39,256 nucleotides of DNA from JBCCGI01 sp039029355 (GTDB lineage Bacteria > Planctomycetota > UBA1135 > GCA-002686595): NCBI GenBank assembly GCA_039029355.1, contig JBCCGI010000076.1, forward strand, positions 1-39,256, given 5' to 3'. The translations under genes and the position numbers were made by a program. How positions within the stretch are numbered: the stretch's first letter is position 1; every line of letters starts with the position of its first letter. Under the pieces are notes generated by a model. It was not told where the DNA came from and ran no database searches. It saw only the letters and a program-made list of their open reading frames with translations. Positions 14,644 through 24,612 of the stretch are shown one piece after another.

Positions 14644-14654
14644 CGCGCCGCGCC

Positions 14655-15917
<1,263 letters not shown>

Positions 15918-15921
15918 GGCG

Positions 15922-16806
15922 TCAGCCCAGCTCTTCGAGCGTCTTCGGCCAGCTCTTCTTCAGCAGCCGCGACAGGGCCCGGTCGGCCAGGAGGCGCCCG
16001 CCGGTCTGGCACTTGGCGCAGTAGTTGGTCTCGTTCGAGGCGTACACGATGCGCTGGACGGGCGAGCCGCAGTCGGGGCACGGCTCGCCGTAGCGGCCGT
16101 GGACGGCCATGCCCTCGCGGAACGCGGTGACCTTCTCGGGGAAGTCGTCGCCGAGCTCCTCGTCGAGGCGGTCGATCCAGTGCTGCATGGTCGCGCATAC
16201 CGCCTCGTGCAGGCGCTCGACCTCCGCGTCGCTGAGGTTCTGCGACAGCTGCACCGGCGACAGGCGCGCGCGGTGCAGGATCTCGTCGGAGTAGGCGTTG
16301 CCGATGCCGCTAAAGGCCCTGGGGGCGCACAGCGAGCGCTTGAGGGTGTGGTTCTCCTCGCGCAGCTTGGCGGAAAAGGCCTCCAGGCCGCACGTCATGA
16401 CGTCGATCCCCCCGGGGTCGTGAGCGTGCAACGCGTCCTTTCCCTGAACCACGTGCAGCGACGCGCGTTTCTTGGTGCCCGCCTCGGTGAGCAGCAGCGT
16501 GCCGCCCTCGAAGTCGAAGGCCGCGAGCCCGAGCTTGCCCGGCAGCTTCGCACCGGCCTCGCGCCAGCGGAAGCGGCCTGCGATCATCAGGTGGAACACG
16601 AGATGCAGCTCGTCCTCGAAGCCGATCGCGATGCGCTTGCCCAGCCGCTGAAAACCCGCAACGCGCTTGCCTACGCAGGCGTCGGGCGGAGGGGCGACCG
16701 AGCGCAGCAGGAACGGGCTCTTCATCCGGATCCCGACCAGCGCCTTGCCGCCGATGCGCGGCTTGAGGCGCTTGATGTAGAGGGTTACGTCGGGGAGCTC
16801 CGGCAC
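15922..16806 (-). CDS. mutM: Formamidopyrimidine/endonuclease VIII-family DNA glycosylase
   Basis: A 294-residue base-excision repair enzyme that removes oxidised bases and cuts abasic sites. The start is GTG 16806, giving MPELPDV; processing exposes the catalytic Pro2-Glu3. Lys57 in LGKRIAIGF is at the family position. The helix-two-turn-helix carries SGIGNAYSDEILHRARLSP with N170. The zinc finger has C243, C246, C263 and C266. Differences from classical MutM: the zinc-finger GRxT motif is SNET (N258 where the DNA-contacting Arg usually sits), HLGMSG is HLMIAG, and about 28 residues follow the last cysteine (TGGRLLADRALSRLLK). It may be a distinct subfamily with altered lesion preference, so the symbol is approximate. 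A TATCCT element six bases upstream suggests a leaderless message. Confidence 0.88.
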   Translation of the reverse strand: MPELPDVTLYIKRLKPRIGGKALVGIRMKSPFLLRSVAPPPDACVGKRVAGFQRLGKRIAIGFEDELHLVFHLMIAGRFRWREAGAKLPGKLGLAAFDFEGGTLLLTEAGTKKRASLHVVQGKDALHAHDPGGIDVMTCGLEAFSAKLREENHTLKRSLCAPRAFSGIGNAYSDEILHRARLSPVQLSQNLSDAEVERLHEAVCATMQHWIDRLDEELGDDFPEKVTAFREGMAVHGRYGEPCPDCGSPVQRIVYASNETNYCAKCQTGGRLLADRALSRLLKKSWPKTLEELG

Positions 16807-16812
16807 TACCCC

Positions 16813-16818
16813 AGGATA
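16813..16818 (-). promoter_or_regulatory. -10 element TATCCT, leaderless promoter
   Basis: CCGGTATCCTGGGG on the minus strand ends six bases before GTG 16806, so the message should begin at the start codon of the glycosylase. This also supports GTG 16806 as the start. Confidence 0.55.
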
Positions 16819-16922
16819 CCGGGAAGAAGCTTCCGCCCGCGTTTCGCGCATCCTAAGGCCCAAGAAGATCCGGCGCCGCGCCGTTCCACGCCTTGCACCC
16901 GAACACCAGCCCGCGGATCCAC

Positions 16923-19900
16923 ATGAAAGCCACCTCCCTGCTCCTCTTCGCCGCCGCCACGCTTGCGCCCGCCGCCGCGGGCCAGGACGCCTCGGATCTG
17001 ATTCGACAGGGCGAGGCCTACCACGCGCGCGGCTCGTTCGCCGAGGCCCTGAAGGTCTACCTGCGGGCCGACGCGGCGGAAGCCGACGAGGACGTCGCGC
17101 GCTGGATCGACTTCCGCATCGCCGACTCGCGCTGGCGCAGCGCGGCGGGCAGCAAGAACCCCGACAGCTCGCAGCTCGACACGGCGCTGCAGGAGCTCCA
17201 GGTGCTGGCGGGCGCCTACGGCGAGGACGACCGCGACGACCTGTGGGCGGAGGTGCAGGGATCGCTCGGTGACTGGTACTGGATGCGGCGCGACTCCAAC
17301 AACTGGCACTCGGGCTGGGGTCACTACAACCAAGCGCTCGACTGGTGGGCGGGCTCGCGCGACATCGAACGCGCCCGCGAGCGCTACCTGGGGCTGGTGC
17401 GCCACCTGGTTCACCCGACCCGCTGGTCGGAGCGCTCCCACTACTCGGTCCTCGGCAACCTCGCCCCCGAGTTCCTGGAGCGCGCCGTCAGCATCGCGCG
17501 CTCGGACGACGAGCTGGGCTGGACCAACTTCTTCCTCGGCAACGCCTACCGGCGGCACGGCGGCAACGAGGGGCAAGCGCGCGCGCCGCAGGCCTACCAG
17601 CGCGTGCTCGACCTCGGCCGCGGCGGCGAGTGGTACGACGACGCGCTGTTCCAACTGGGGCTCTTCCAGGAGGAGCGCGGCGAGCTGATCTACCAGGGCG
17701 ACGGATCGCAGCGCTTCGAGCCGGACTACCTGGCCGCCGTCAAGGCGTACCAACGCGTCCTGGACGAGTTCAAGAAGGGCGAGACGCGCTACTACGACGA
17801 CGCCCGCTCGCGCATCAAGCGCATCACGACGAGCGAGATCGGCGTGTCGGTGGACCGCTTCTTCGTGCCGGGGTCCGAGGTGCAGTACCGGCTCCGTTGG
17901 CGCAACGCCAAGGAGGTGCGCTTCGCGCTCTACCCGGTCAACCTCACCGGCGCGATCGACCTGGACTCGAACCCCGGCTCGTACCTCCAGCAGCTGCGCC
18001 TCGACGGCATTCGCCCGACCGATACCTGGACCGTGTCGACCGGCGATGCGGGCGACCACGTGCCGGGCGAGAAGGAGCTGGTGCTGCGAAGGAAGCCCGC
18101 TACCGGCGCCTATGTGCTCGTCGGCAGCATCGCCGGCCAGTCGTCGCGCGCGCTGGTGCTCGTCAGCGACGCGATGCTGGTCGCGAAGGAGGCGGGCGGC
18201 CGGCTGCTGGCGTGGTTCACCGACCTGGAGTCCGGCAAGCCGATCGCCGAGGCGCGCGTGTTCCTGTGGGAGCGCTACTACAACCGCGGCTGGAAGGTAC
18301 GGCAGGCCGAGGGCGTGACGGCCGCCGACGGCACGGTGACCTTCGAGCGCGAGGGCCCCACCGGCAGCACCGAGTACTACGTCGCGGCCGCGTCGGGCGG
18401 CCGGCAGGCCTTCGTGCTGGGCTCTGGCTACCGCAGCGCGCCGTCCGAGGGAAACTGGCGCGTCTATTCCTTCTCGGATCGGCCCGCCTACCGCCCGGCC
18501 GACGAGATCCGCTGGAAGGCGATCGCGCGCATCGACCGGCTCGACGGGTACGAGACGCCGGCGGAGACCGAGCTCAGCTACCGCGTCATCGACCCGCGCA
18601 ACCAGACCCTCGCGGAGGGCGTGGTGACGACGAACGCCTTCGGCGCCTGCTGGGGCGAGCTGACCACCGAGCCCACGAGCCCGCTGGGCGCCTACCGCCT
18701 CGAGCTGCGTACCAAGGGCGGCGTCGTGTCGAACGCCGAGCTCTTCCGGCTGGAGGAGTACAAGCTGCCCGAGTTCGAGGTGTCGGTCTCGCTGCCTGAC
18801 GATCCCGATCGCCCGGGCAGGCCCAAGCTGTTCCGCCTGGGCGATCGCGTCGAGGCCGAGATCGCGGCCGACTACTACTTCGGCGGGCCGGTCGCCGGCG
18901 CGACCGTGGAGGTGCTCGTCTACCAGCGGCCCTACTACTACCAGTGGCAGCCCCAGCACGAGTACCCCTGGTTCTACGCCGACGCGACCTCACAGCGCAG
19001 CTGGTGGGGCGGCCCCGGCCAGCTGATGCTGCGCGAGTCGCACACCACCGACGCCCTGGGCCGGGTGCAGGTCGCCTTTGACGTCCCGGGCGGCGCGGCG
19101 AACGACCTCGAGTACACGATCGAGGCGCGTGTGGTCGACGCCTCGCGCCGCCAGGTGGTGTCGTCGGACCGCCTGCGCGTGACGCGCCAGGCGTACTTCG
19201 TGAAGGTCGAGCCCGCGCACCGCGTTCATCGCCCCGGCGACCGCGTCGAGCTGAACTTCGAGGCCCGCGACGCCAACCGCAACCCGATCCCCGCCGAGGG
19301 TGACGTCGTGGTGACCCGCTACACCTGGAACGAGGTCTGGATCGACCCCCGCGGCCGCCAGCTGAGCGGCAAGCCGCTCGAGCGGCGACGGTCCAAGCAC
19401 GGGGTCTTCCCGCCGCCCGATGAGCCCGGCTGGGTGCTGAAGTTCCGCGGCTACGAGAGCGAGGAGGTCGCGCGCACCAAGGTGCAGCTGGCCGCGGACG
19501 GCACCGCCACCTGGAGCTTCCCCGCCGAGCGTGAGGGCTACTACCGCGTCGCGTGGACCAGCGAGGACGACCGCCGCAAGAAGATCCACGCCCAGGCGTC
19601 GATCTGGATCGCGGACGAGACCTCCCAAGACCTCGCGTACCGCCAGGGCGACCTCGAGATCCTGGTCGACAAGGACACGCTCCGCACCGGCGAAGACGCA
19701 GTCGTGCTGCTCTCGACGCCGCGCAGCGACCGCTATGTGCTCTTCACGGTCGAGGGCAAGGACCTCTACGAACACCGCGTCGTGCACGTCTCCGGGACCG
19801 TGAAGCTCCTGACCCTGGAGCTTGGGCGCGAGCACGTCCCCAACGTCTATCTCGGCGCGACGCTGGTCTCCGAGCGCAACGTGTGGATCGATCAAGAGGA

Positions 19901-22838
19901 GCTGATCGTCCCGCCGGTCGAGCAGTTCCTCGACGTCGAGCTCAGCGCCGCGGCGGCCCACGCACCGGGCGAGACCGGCACCGTGGCGGTCACCGTGACC
20001 GACCACGAGGGCAAGCCCGTCCAGGGCGAGGTCTCGCTCGCGGTGTACGACGCCTCGCTCGCCTACATCCAGGCCGAGCAGTCCGGCGACCCGCGCCAGC
20101 ACTTCTACGGCGAGCGCAACCAGCAGGCCGTCCGGACGACGACCACCACGCAGCAGCGGCGGTTCGAGCGCCTGGTCAAGGACAAGGACGGGGACGTCGT
20201 CGACGAGCGCTTTGCTCTGAAGAAGTCCGAGGCGCGTCGCTCCGAGGCGAGCCCCTTTGCGTCCGACGAGATGATGGTGGGGCTGTCCTACGCCTCCGAC
20301 TTCGAGGTCGTCGAGGAGGCCGCCGAGGCCTTCAACGACGTGATCGGCATCGGCGGCGGCGGCCCCGTGGGGGCGCCTTCGCCGCGCGCGAAGTTCGGCG
20401 GCCGGCAGAACCTGCGCGCGAGCGTCGCGGCGGACCAGCCGGCTCCGGACCTCGGCGCCGTCGAGGTCCGGACCGACTTCCGCAAGACCGCGGCGTGGGA
20501 GGCCGCGCTCGTCCTCGACGAGGCCGGGCGCGCCGAGGTCGAGGTGCGCTTCCCGCAGTCGACCACGCGCTGGACCGCGCTGGTACGCGCCTCCGACACC
20601 GGCGCGCGCTTCGGCTACGGCAGCGGCGAGACCGTCACCCGCCAGCCGCTGATCGCGCGCCTGCAGGCGCCGCGCTTCCTCCAGGTGGGGGATGAGGTCA
20701 CGGTTTCGGCCAACCTCAACAACAACACCGGTGCGACGCTGCCGGTGCACGCGCTGCTCGAGGCCGACGGCGTCGAGATCCTCGGGCGCCTCCAGGACGG
20801 CGAGCTGATGCAGCCGGAGACCGGCGCGCTCGCCGTCGCCCCCGCCGCGCAGGTCCGCGTCGACTGGGTCGTTCGCGTGACGCGGCCGGGATCGGCCGCG
20901 CTGCGGCTGAAGGCGGCGTCGCCCGAGCACTCCGACGGCATGGCGCTGACGCTGCCCGTCTACGAGTACGGCATCGAGGCCTTCGTCGCGCGCGCCGGCA
21001 AGATGACCGGCGACGAGCTGCGCCTCACGCTCGACCTGCCGGCGGCGCGGCGCGCGGGGACGAGCACGCTGGCCGTGCAGCTCACGCCGAGCCTCGCGGT
21101 GACGATGCTCGACGCGCTCCCGTACCTGGTCGACTACCCGTACGGCTGCACCGAGCAGACGATGTCGCGCTTCCTCCCCGCGGTCGTCGTCGCGGGCACG
21201 CTGCGCGAGCTGGGCCTCTCGCCCGAGGACGCGCTAGGTCGCGTCTTCGGCGGCATCGAGCCCGGACGCGCGGGTGAGCCCGGACCGATCGACGCCCTCG
21301 ACGAGGTCGTCGCTCAGGGGCTCGCGCGGCTCTACGACTTCCAGCACGGCGACGGCGGCTGGTCGTGGTGGAAGACCGGCGACAGCGACCATTGGATGAG
21401 CGCGTATGTCGTGTGGGGGCTGACGCTCGCCCAAGAGGCCGGCGTCGAGGTGCGCGGCGACGTGCTCGACCGCGGGCGGCGCTTCCTCGAGCTCGAGATC
21501 GTCGAGCGCGAGCTCGACTCCGACCTGCAGGCCTGGATGCTGTTTGGCCTCGCCAAGCGCCTCGCGCGCGACGAGGCGCAGAGCGAGCACGCGACGCGCG
21601 CGTTCGACAACCTCTGGGAGCAGCGCAGCGGCCTGAACGCCTACGGGCGGGCGCTGCTGACGATGGCGGCGCGCGACCTGGGGCGCGCCGACGAGGCCGC
21701 CATCCTGGCCGAGAACCTCGCCAACGGCGTGATCCGCGACGACGCTCCCGACCGCTCCGTGGTCCAGGTCGGCGGACCGGCCGGTCGCGACGACGCGCTG
21801 CGTACGGCGCACTGGGGCGAGGACGGCGTGTGGACGCGCTGGAGCGACGGCGGCGTCGAGGCGACGGCCTTCGCGCTGCGAGCGCTCCTCGCGGCCGACC
21901 CGACGAGCGAGCTGGTGGCGCCCGCCGTCAACTGGCTGGTTCAGAACCGCCGCGGCAACCAGTGGTCGAACACGCGCGACACCGCGATGGTCGTGCTCGC
22001 GCTCACCGACTACCTGAAGGCCTCGGGCGAGCTGGAGTCCGAGGTCGAGTACGAGCTCTCGGTCAACGGCACCAGCGTCGCGCAGCGCAGCATCGCCAAG
22101 GACGACCTGCTGGCCGCGCCGAGCGTCTTCGACGTCGACCCGTCGCTGCTCCAAGACGGCGCCAACGAGATCCGCGTCGTGCGCACCAAGGGCGGCCCGC
22201 TGTACTTCGCCGCCAACGCGACCTTCTTCAGCGAGGAGGACCCGATCCCCGCGCGCGGCAACCAGCTCTTCGTGCGGCGCGAGTACTACCGGCTCAAGCC
22301 GGTGCCGACGCTGCTGAAGGGCGTCGTGTACGAGAAGGAGAAGCTGGAGGACGGCGCGAGCGTGCCCAGTGGGGACCGCATCGAGGTCGTGCTCACCGTC
22401 GAGGCCAAGAACCACCTCGAGTACCTGGCCTTCGAGGACCTGAAGCCCGCCGGCTTCGAGGCGGTGCAGCAGCGGAGCGGCGAGTGGATGGTCGCGCGCG
22501 AGCTCAAGGCGAACGAGGTGCAGCGGCGCTTCGTCGACGACGGGGCGCGCGAAGAGCTGCTCGTTCCCGGGTCTGGCCGCACCGCCTACGGCTGGCGCAG
22601 TGAGCCGGGCTACACCGGCCGGACGCGTGGGCTCCACCAGGAGCTGCGCGACCGCAAGGTGGCGCTCTTTGTCGACAAGCTGCCGCAGGGCGTCTGGGAG
22701 ATGCGCTACGAGCTACGTGCCGAAGTCCCGGGCAAGTTCCATGCGCTCCCGGTGCTCGGCCACGCGATGTACGTGCCCGAGGTGCGCTGCAACTCGACCG
22801 GGGTGCGCGTCGACGTGCTGGATCAGGGCGTCCTCTAG
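16923..22838 (+). CDS. Bacterial alpha-2-macroglobulin with thioester
   Basis: A 1971-residue exported protein. The signal peptide is residues 1-21 (MKATSLLLFAAATLAPAAAG). An N-terminal TPR-like region (about 25-290, e.g. GEAYHARGSFAEALKVYLRA) precedes several MG beta-sandwich domains, including an MG2-like domain near SFSDRPAYRPADEIRWKA. The A2M domain lies at about 1180-1260 (FPQSTTRWTALVRA). The thioester motif GCTEQ is at Cys1409-Gln1412 inside YPYGCTEQTMSRFLP, followed by the alpha/alpha toroid to about 1690 and C-terminal beta domains. The family traps proteases by covalent capture at the thioester. With no lipobox it is probably soluble in the periplasm or released. A glycine-rich stretch (IGIGGGGPVGAPSPRAKFGG) before the A2M domain could act as bait. 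An upstream in-frame ATG at 16893 is rejected because it precedes the signal peptide. Confidence 0.92.
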   Translation: MKATSLLLFAAATLAPAAAGQDASDLIRQGEAYHARGSFAEALKVYLRADAAEADEDVARWIDFRIADSRWRSAAGSKNPDSSQLDTALQELQVLAGAYGEDDRDDLWAEVQGSLGDWYWMRRDSNNWHSGWGHYNQALDWWAGSRDIERARERYLGLVRHLVHPTRWSERSHYSVLGNLAPEFLERAVSIARSDDELGWTNFFLGNAYRRHGGNEGQARAPQAYQRVLDLGRGGEWYDDALFQLGLFQEERGELIYQGDGSQRFEPDYLAAVKAYQRVLDEFKKGETRYYDDARSRIKRITTSEIGVSVDRFFVPGSEVQYRLRWRNAKEVRFALYPVNLTGAIDLDSNPGSYLQQLRLDGIRPTDTWTVSTGDAGDHVPGEKELVLRRKPATGAYVLVGSIAGQSSRALVLVSDAMLVAKEAGGRLLAWFTDLESGKPIAEARVFLWERYYNRGWKVRQAEGVTAADGTVTFEREGPTGSTEYYVAAASGGRQAFVLGSGYRSAPSEGNWRVYSFSDRPAYRPADEIRWKAIARIDRLDGYETPAETELSYRVIDPRNQTLAEGVVTTNAFGACWGELTTEPTSPLGAYRLELRTKGGVVSNAELFRLEEYKLPEFEVSVSLPDDPDRPGRPKLFRLGDRVEAEIAADYYFGGPVAGATVEVLVYQRPYYYQWQPQHEYPWFYADATSQRSWWGGPGQLMLRESHTTDALGRVQVAFDVPGGAANDLEYTIEARVVDASRRQVVSSDRLRVTRQAYFVKVEPAHRVHRPGDRVELNFEARDANRNPIPAEGDVVVTRYTWNEVWIDPRGRQLSGKPLERRRSKHGVFPPPDEPGWVLKFRGYESEEVARTKVQLAADGTATWSFPAEREGYYRVAWTSEDDRRKKIHAQASIWIADETSQDLAYRQGDLEILVDKDTLRTGEDAVVLLSTPRSDRYVLFTVEGKDLYEHRVVHVSGTVKLLTLELGREHVPNVYLGATLVSERNVWIDQEELIVPPVEQFLDVELSAAAAHAPGETGTVAVTVTDHEGKPVQGEVSLAVYDASLAYIQAEQSGDPRQHFYGERNQQAVRTTTTTQQRRFERLVKDKDGDVVDERFALKKSEARRSEASPFASDEMMVGLSYASDFEVVEEAAEAFNDVIGIGGGGPVGAPSPRAKFGGRQNLRASVAADQPAPDLGAVEVRTDFRKTAAWEAALVLDEAGRAEVEVRFPQSTTRWTALVRASDTGARFGYGSGETVTRQPLIARLQAPRFLQVGDEVTVSANLNNNTGATLPVHALLEADGVEILGRLQDGELMQPETGALAVAPAAQVRVDWVVRVTRPGSAALRLKAASPEHSDGMALTLPVYEYGIEAFVARAGKMTGDELRLTLDLPAARRAGTSTLAVQLTPSLAVTMLDALPYLVDYPYGCTEQTMSRFLPAVVVAGTLRELGLSPEDALGRVFGGIEPGRAGEPGPIDALDEVVAQGLARLYDFQHGDGGWSWWKTGDSDHWMSAYVVWGLTLAQEAGVEVRGDVLDRGRRFLELEIVERELDSDLQAWMLFGLAKRLARDEAQSEHATRAFDNLWEQRSGLNAYGRALLTMAARDLGRADEAAILAENLANGVIRDDAPDRSVVQVGGPAGRDDALRTAHWGEDGVWTRWSDGGVEATAFALRALLAADPTSELVAPAVNWLVQNRRGNQWSNTRDTAMVVLALTDYLKASGELESEVEYELSVNGTSVAQRSIAKDDLLAAPSVFDVDPSLLQDGANEIRVVRTKGGPLYFAANATFFSEEDPIPARGNQLFVRREYYRLKPVPTLLKGVVYEKEKLEDGASVPSGDRIEVVLTVEAKNHLEYLAFEDLKPAGFEAVQQRSGEWMVARELKANEVQRRFVDDGAREELLVPGSGRTAYGWRSEPGYTGRTRGLHQELRDRKVALFVDKLPQGVWEMRYELRAEVPGKFHALPVLGHAMYVPEVRCNSTGVRVDVLDQGVL

Positions 22839-22902
22839 GGCTCGGGGAAGCGCGACGAAGGGCGGGCTGGACAGCTCGTCGGCGGCGGCGCACCCTGGGG
22901 CG

Positions 22903-23508
22903 ATGCTCGTAGAGAACGACGGCAAGCGCCCCAGGATCGCACCCTCGGCCTACGTCGCACCGAACGCGGTCGTCAGCGGCGACGTCACGATCGGCGAGAA
23001 CTCGCGCGTGCTGTTCGGCGCCGTCGTCACCGCGGACGGCGGGCCGGTCACAATCGGCGACAACACCGTCGTGATGGAGAACGCGGTGGTGCGGGGCACA
23101 CCGAGGCACCCGATGCAGATCGGAGACTCGGTGATGATCGGGCCGGGCGCCTACCTGACCGGCTGTGAGATCGCCGACTGCGTCTTCATCGCGACCGGCG
23201 TCACCGTGTTCAACGGCGCGCGGATCGGGTTGGGCGCCGAGGTCCGCATCAACGGCGTCGTGCACCTCAAGACGCTGCTACCCGCCGGCGCCACCGTGCC
23301 CATCGGCTGGGTGGCGGTCGGCGATCCGGCCTGGATCCTGGCGCCCGACAAGCACGAGGAGATCTGGAAGATCCAGGAGGCGCTCGACTTCCCGAAGGAG
23401 GTCTTCGGCGTCGAGCGCTCGCCCGACGTCGGCGCGACGCAGCGCGCGATCATGGCGCGCTACACGCGCGCGCTCGGCCGCCACCACGAGGACGTGATTA
23501 TCGAGTAG
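22903..23508 (+). CDS. Gamma-carbonic-anhydrase-like hexapeptide protein without zinc histidines
   Basis: A 201-residue left-handed beta-helix protein with hexapeptide repeats (IAPSAYVAPNAVVSGDVTIG, IGDNTVVMENAVV, IGDSVMIGPGAYLTGCEI) and a C-terminal helix. Overall order and length match gamma-class carbonic anhydrase-like proteins, which form trimers. In the active family three histidines bind the metal. Here the first is R64 (AVVRG for SVLHG), and the GHGAxLHG pair is PGAYLTG, giving P81 and T86. The usual RGD segment is also changed (TADGG). Zinc-dependent hydration is therefore unlikely; a structural or CoA/acyl-related role is possible. It starts 64 bases after the macroglobulin stop; CACCCT six bases before the ATG may be a degenerate -10. 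It overlaps the convergent Rieske gene by 11 bases at its 3' end. Confidence 0.85.
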   Translation: MLVENDGKRPRIAPSAYVAPNAVVSGDVTIGENSRVLFGAVVTADGGPVTIGDNTVVMENAVVRGTPRHPMQIGDSVMIGPGAYLTGCEIADCVFIATGVTVFNGARIGLGAEVRINGVVHLKTLLPAGATVPIGWVAVGDPAWILAPDKHEEIWKIQEALDFPKEVFGVERSPDVGATQRAIMARYTRALGRHHEDVIIE

Positions 23509-24610
23509 CGGCCAGGTCCGCCGCCAGCAGGCGGTGGAAGTGGTGCATTCCGTGCTCGACCTCCGGCGCGTAGCGTCCGCGGTCGTAGGCTGGCGAGGCG
23601 AGGCCGCGCTGCACCTGCTCGGAGATCCAGACGTCCTCCTGCTGCGTCTCGTCCGAGGTCTCGATGCTGTCCTGGACGAAGGCCTCGGCCTCCTCGGCCG
23701 TGCCGTCGAACCAGTAGTCGAAGACCACCTCGCACCGGTCGACCCCGACCGGCAGCACCAGGTTGGTGTCCAGCGTCGGGCCGTAGCGGTTCAGCATGAG
23801 GTTGGGATACAGCCAGGCGTACACCGCGCCGTCGCCGATGCGCGCCCTGAGGTCGCGACCGAGCTCGACGCCTGGCTCGCGGTGCGCGTCGCACGTCTGC
23901 ACGTTGAAGCGCTCGAACACACGCGTGCGGTAGGTCGCGAGGTCCAGCTGGCTCGCGAGCCCCTTGTGCAGGTGGGCGATGTGGTATCCGCCGTCGAGGT
24001 AGTTGTCGACGAACACCTTCCAGTTGCAGCGCATCGGATAGCGCCGGCGGAAGACCCAGCGCAGGCCCGCGCACTCCTTCGGATCCAGCAGCGGCGCGAG
24101 CTCGGCCAGCTGCGCCGCCAGCGACTCGCGCGGCTCGCCCGCGTGCACGAAGACCAGCGGCCCCCAGACCTCGACGTGGACCCGAACCAGCCCAAGCGCG
24201 TCCGTGCCGAGTCCCTCCATCCCGGCCGAGCGCGGCGCGCTCTTCAGCCGGCCGTCGAGCGAGTAGGTCCAGCCGTGGTACGGGCAGACCAGCGCGTCGA
24301 CGCAGGCCTCCTCGCCGACGAGGCGCGCCGCGTGGTGCCGGCACACGTTGTGGAACGCGCGCAGCTCGCCGTCGCTCCCGCGCACGACGAGGTAGGCGTC
24401 GCCCAGCACGTCGGCCGCGACGCACGCGCCAGGCTCGCGCACCTGGTCCGTGCGGCAGGCGAAGACCCAGCCGCGGCGGAAGACGGTGTCGCGCTCGTGC
24501 TCGAGCAGCTCCTCGCGCACATACCAGCTCGCCGGAGGCGTCGTCGCGCGCTCGATCGGCACCCGGGGATCGAAGCGCTCGATCTCCGATCTGACGCGCG
24601 CCGCGTCCAC
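23498..24610 (-). CDS. Rieske non-heme iron oxygenase, choline-monooxygenase-like
   Basis: A 370-residue oxygenase alpha subunit. The Rieske [2Fe-2S] site is C90-R-H92 and C109-P-Y-H112. The mononuclear iron site is NWKVFVDNYLDGGYHIAHLH, with H210 and H215 and a likely third ligand D326 in QQEDVWISEQVQ. The sequence around NYLDGGYH is typical of the choline monooxygenase or quaternary-ammonium branch rather than classical aromatic dioxygenases; the substrate remains unknown. A separate reductase would be needed and none is in the window. Start GTG 24610 follows the preceding gene's TAG with a two-base gap, so translation is probably coupled. It is the last gene of the minus-strand operon and overlaps the convergent hexapeptide gene by 11 bases. 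Confidence 0.9.
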   Translation of the reverse strand: MDAARVRSEIERFDPRVPIERATTPPASWYVREELLEHERDTVFRRGWVFACRTDQVREPGACVAADVLGDAYLVVRGSDGELRAFHNVCRHHAARLVGEEACVDALVCPYHGWTYSLDGRLKSAPRSAGMEGLGTDALGLVRVHVEVWGPLVFVHAGEPRESLAAQLAELAPLLDPKECAGLRWVFRRRYPMRCNWKVFVDNYLDGGYHIAHLHKGLASQLDLATYRTRVFERFNVQTCDAHREPGVELGRDLRARIGDGAVYAWLYPNLMLNRYGPTLDTNLVLPVGVDRCEVVFDYWFDGTAEEAEAFVQDSIETSDETQQEDVWISEQVQRGLASPAYDRGRYAPEVEHGMHHFHRLLAADLAATR

Positions 24611-24612
24611 CG

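Noticed and set aside
16821..16833. GGAAGAAGCTTCC as an operator between the glycosylase and macroglobulin genes
   Set aside because: The arms are only five bases and imperfectly centred, and no regulator gene or second copy is present.
16807..18959. Long minus-strand open frame opposite the start of the macroglobulin gene
   Set aside because: No signal peptide, domain or promoter, and low-complexity composition. Only the part downstream of GTG 16806 in another frame, the glycosylase, is real.
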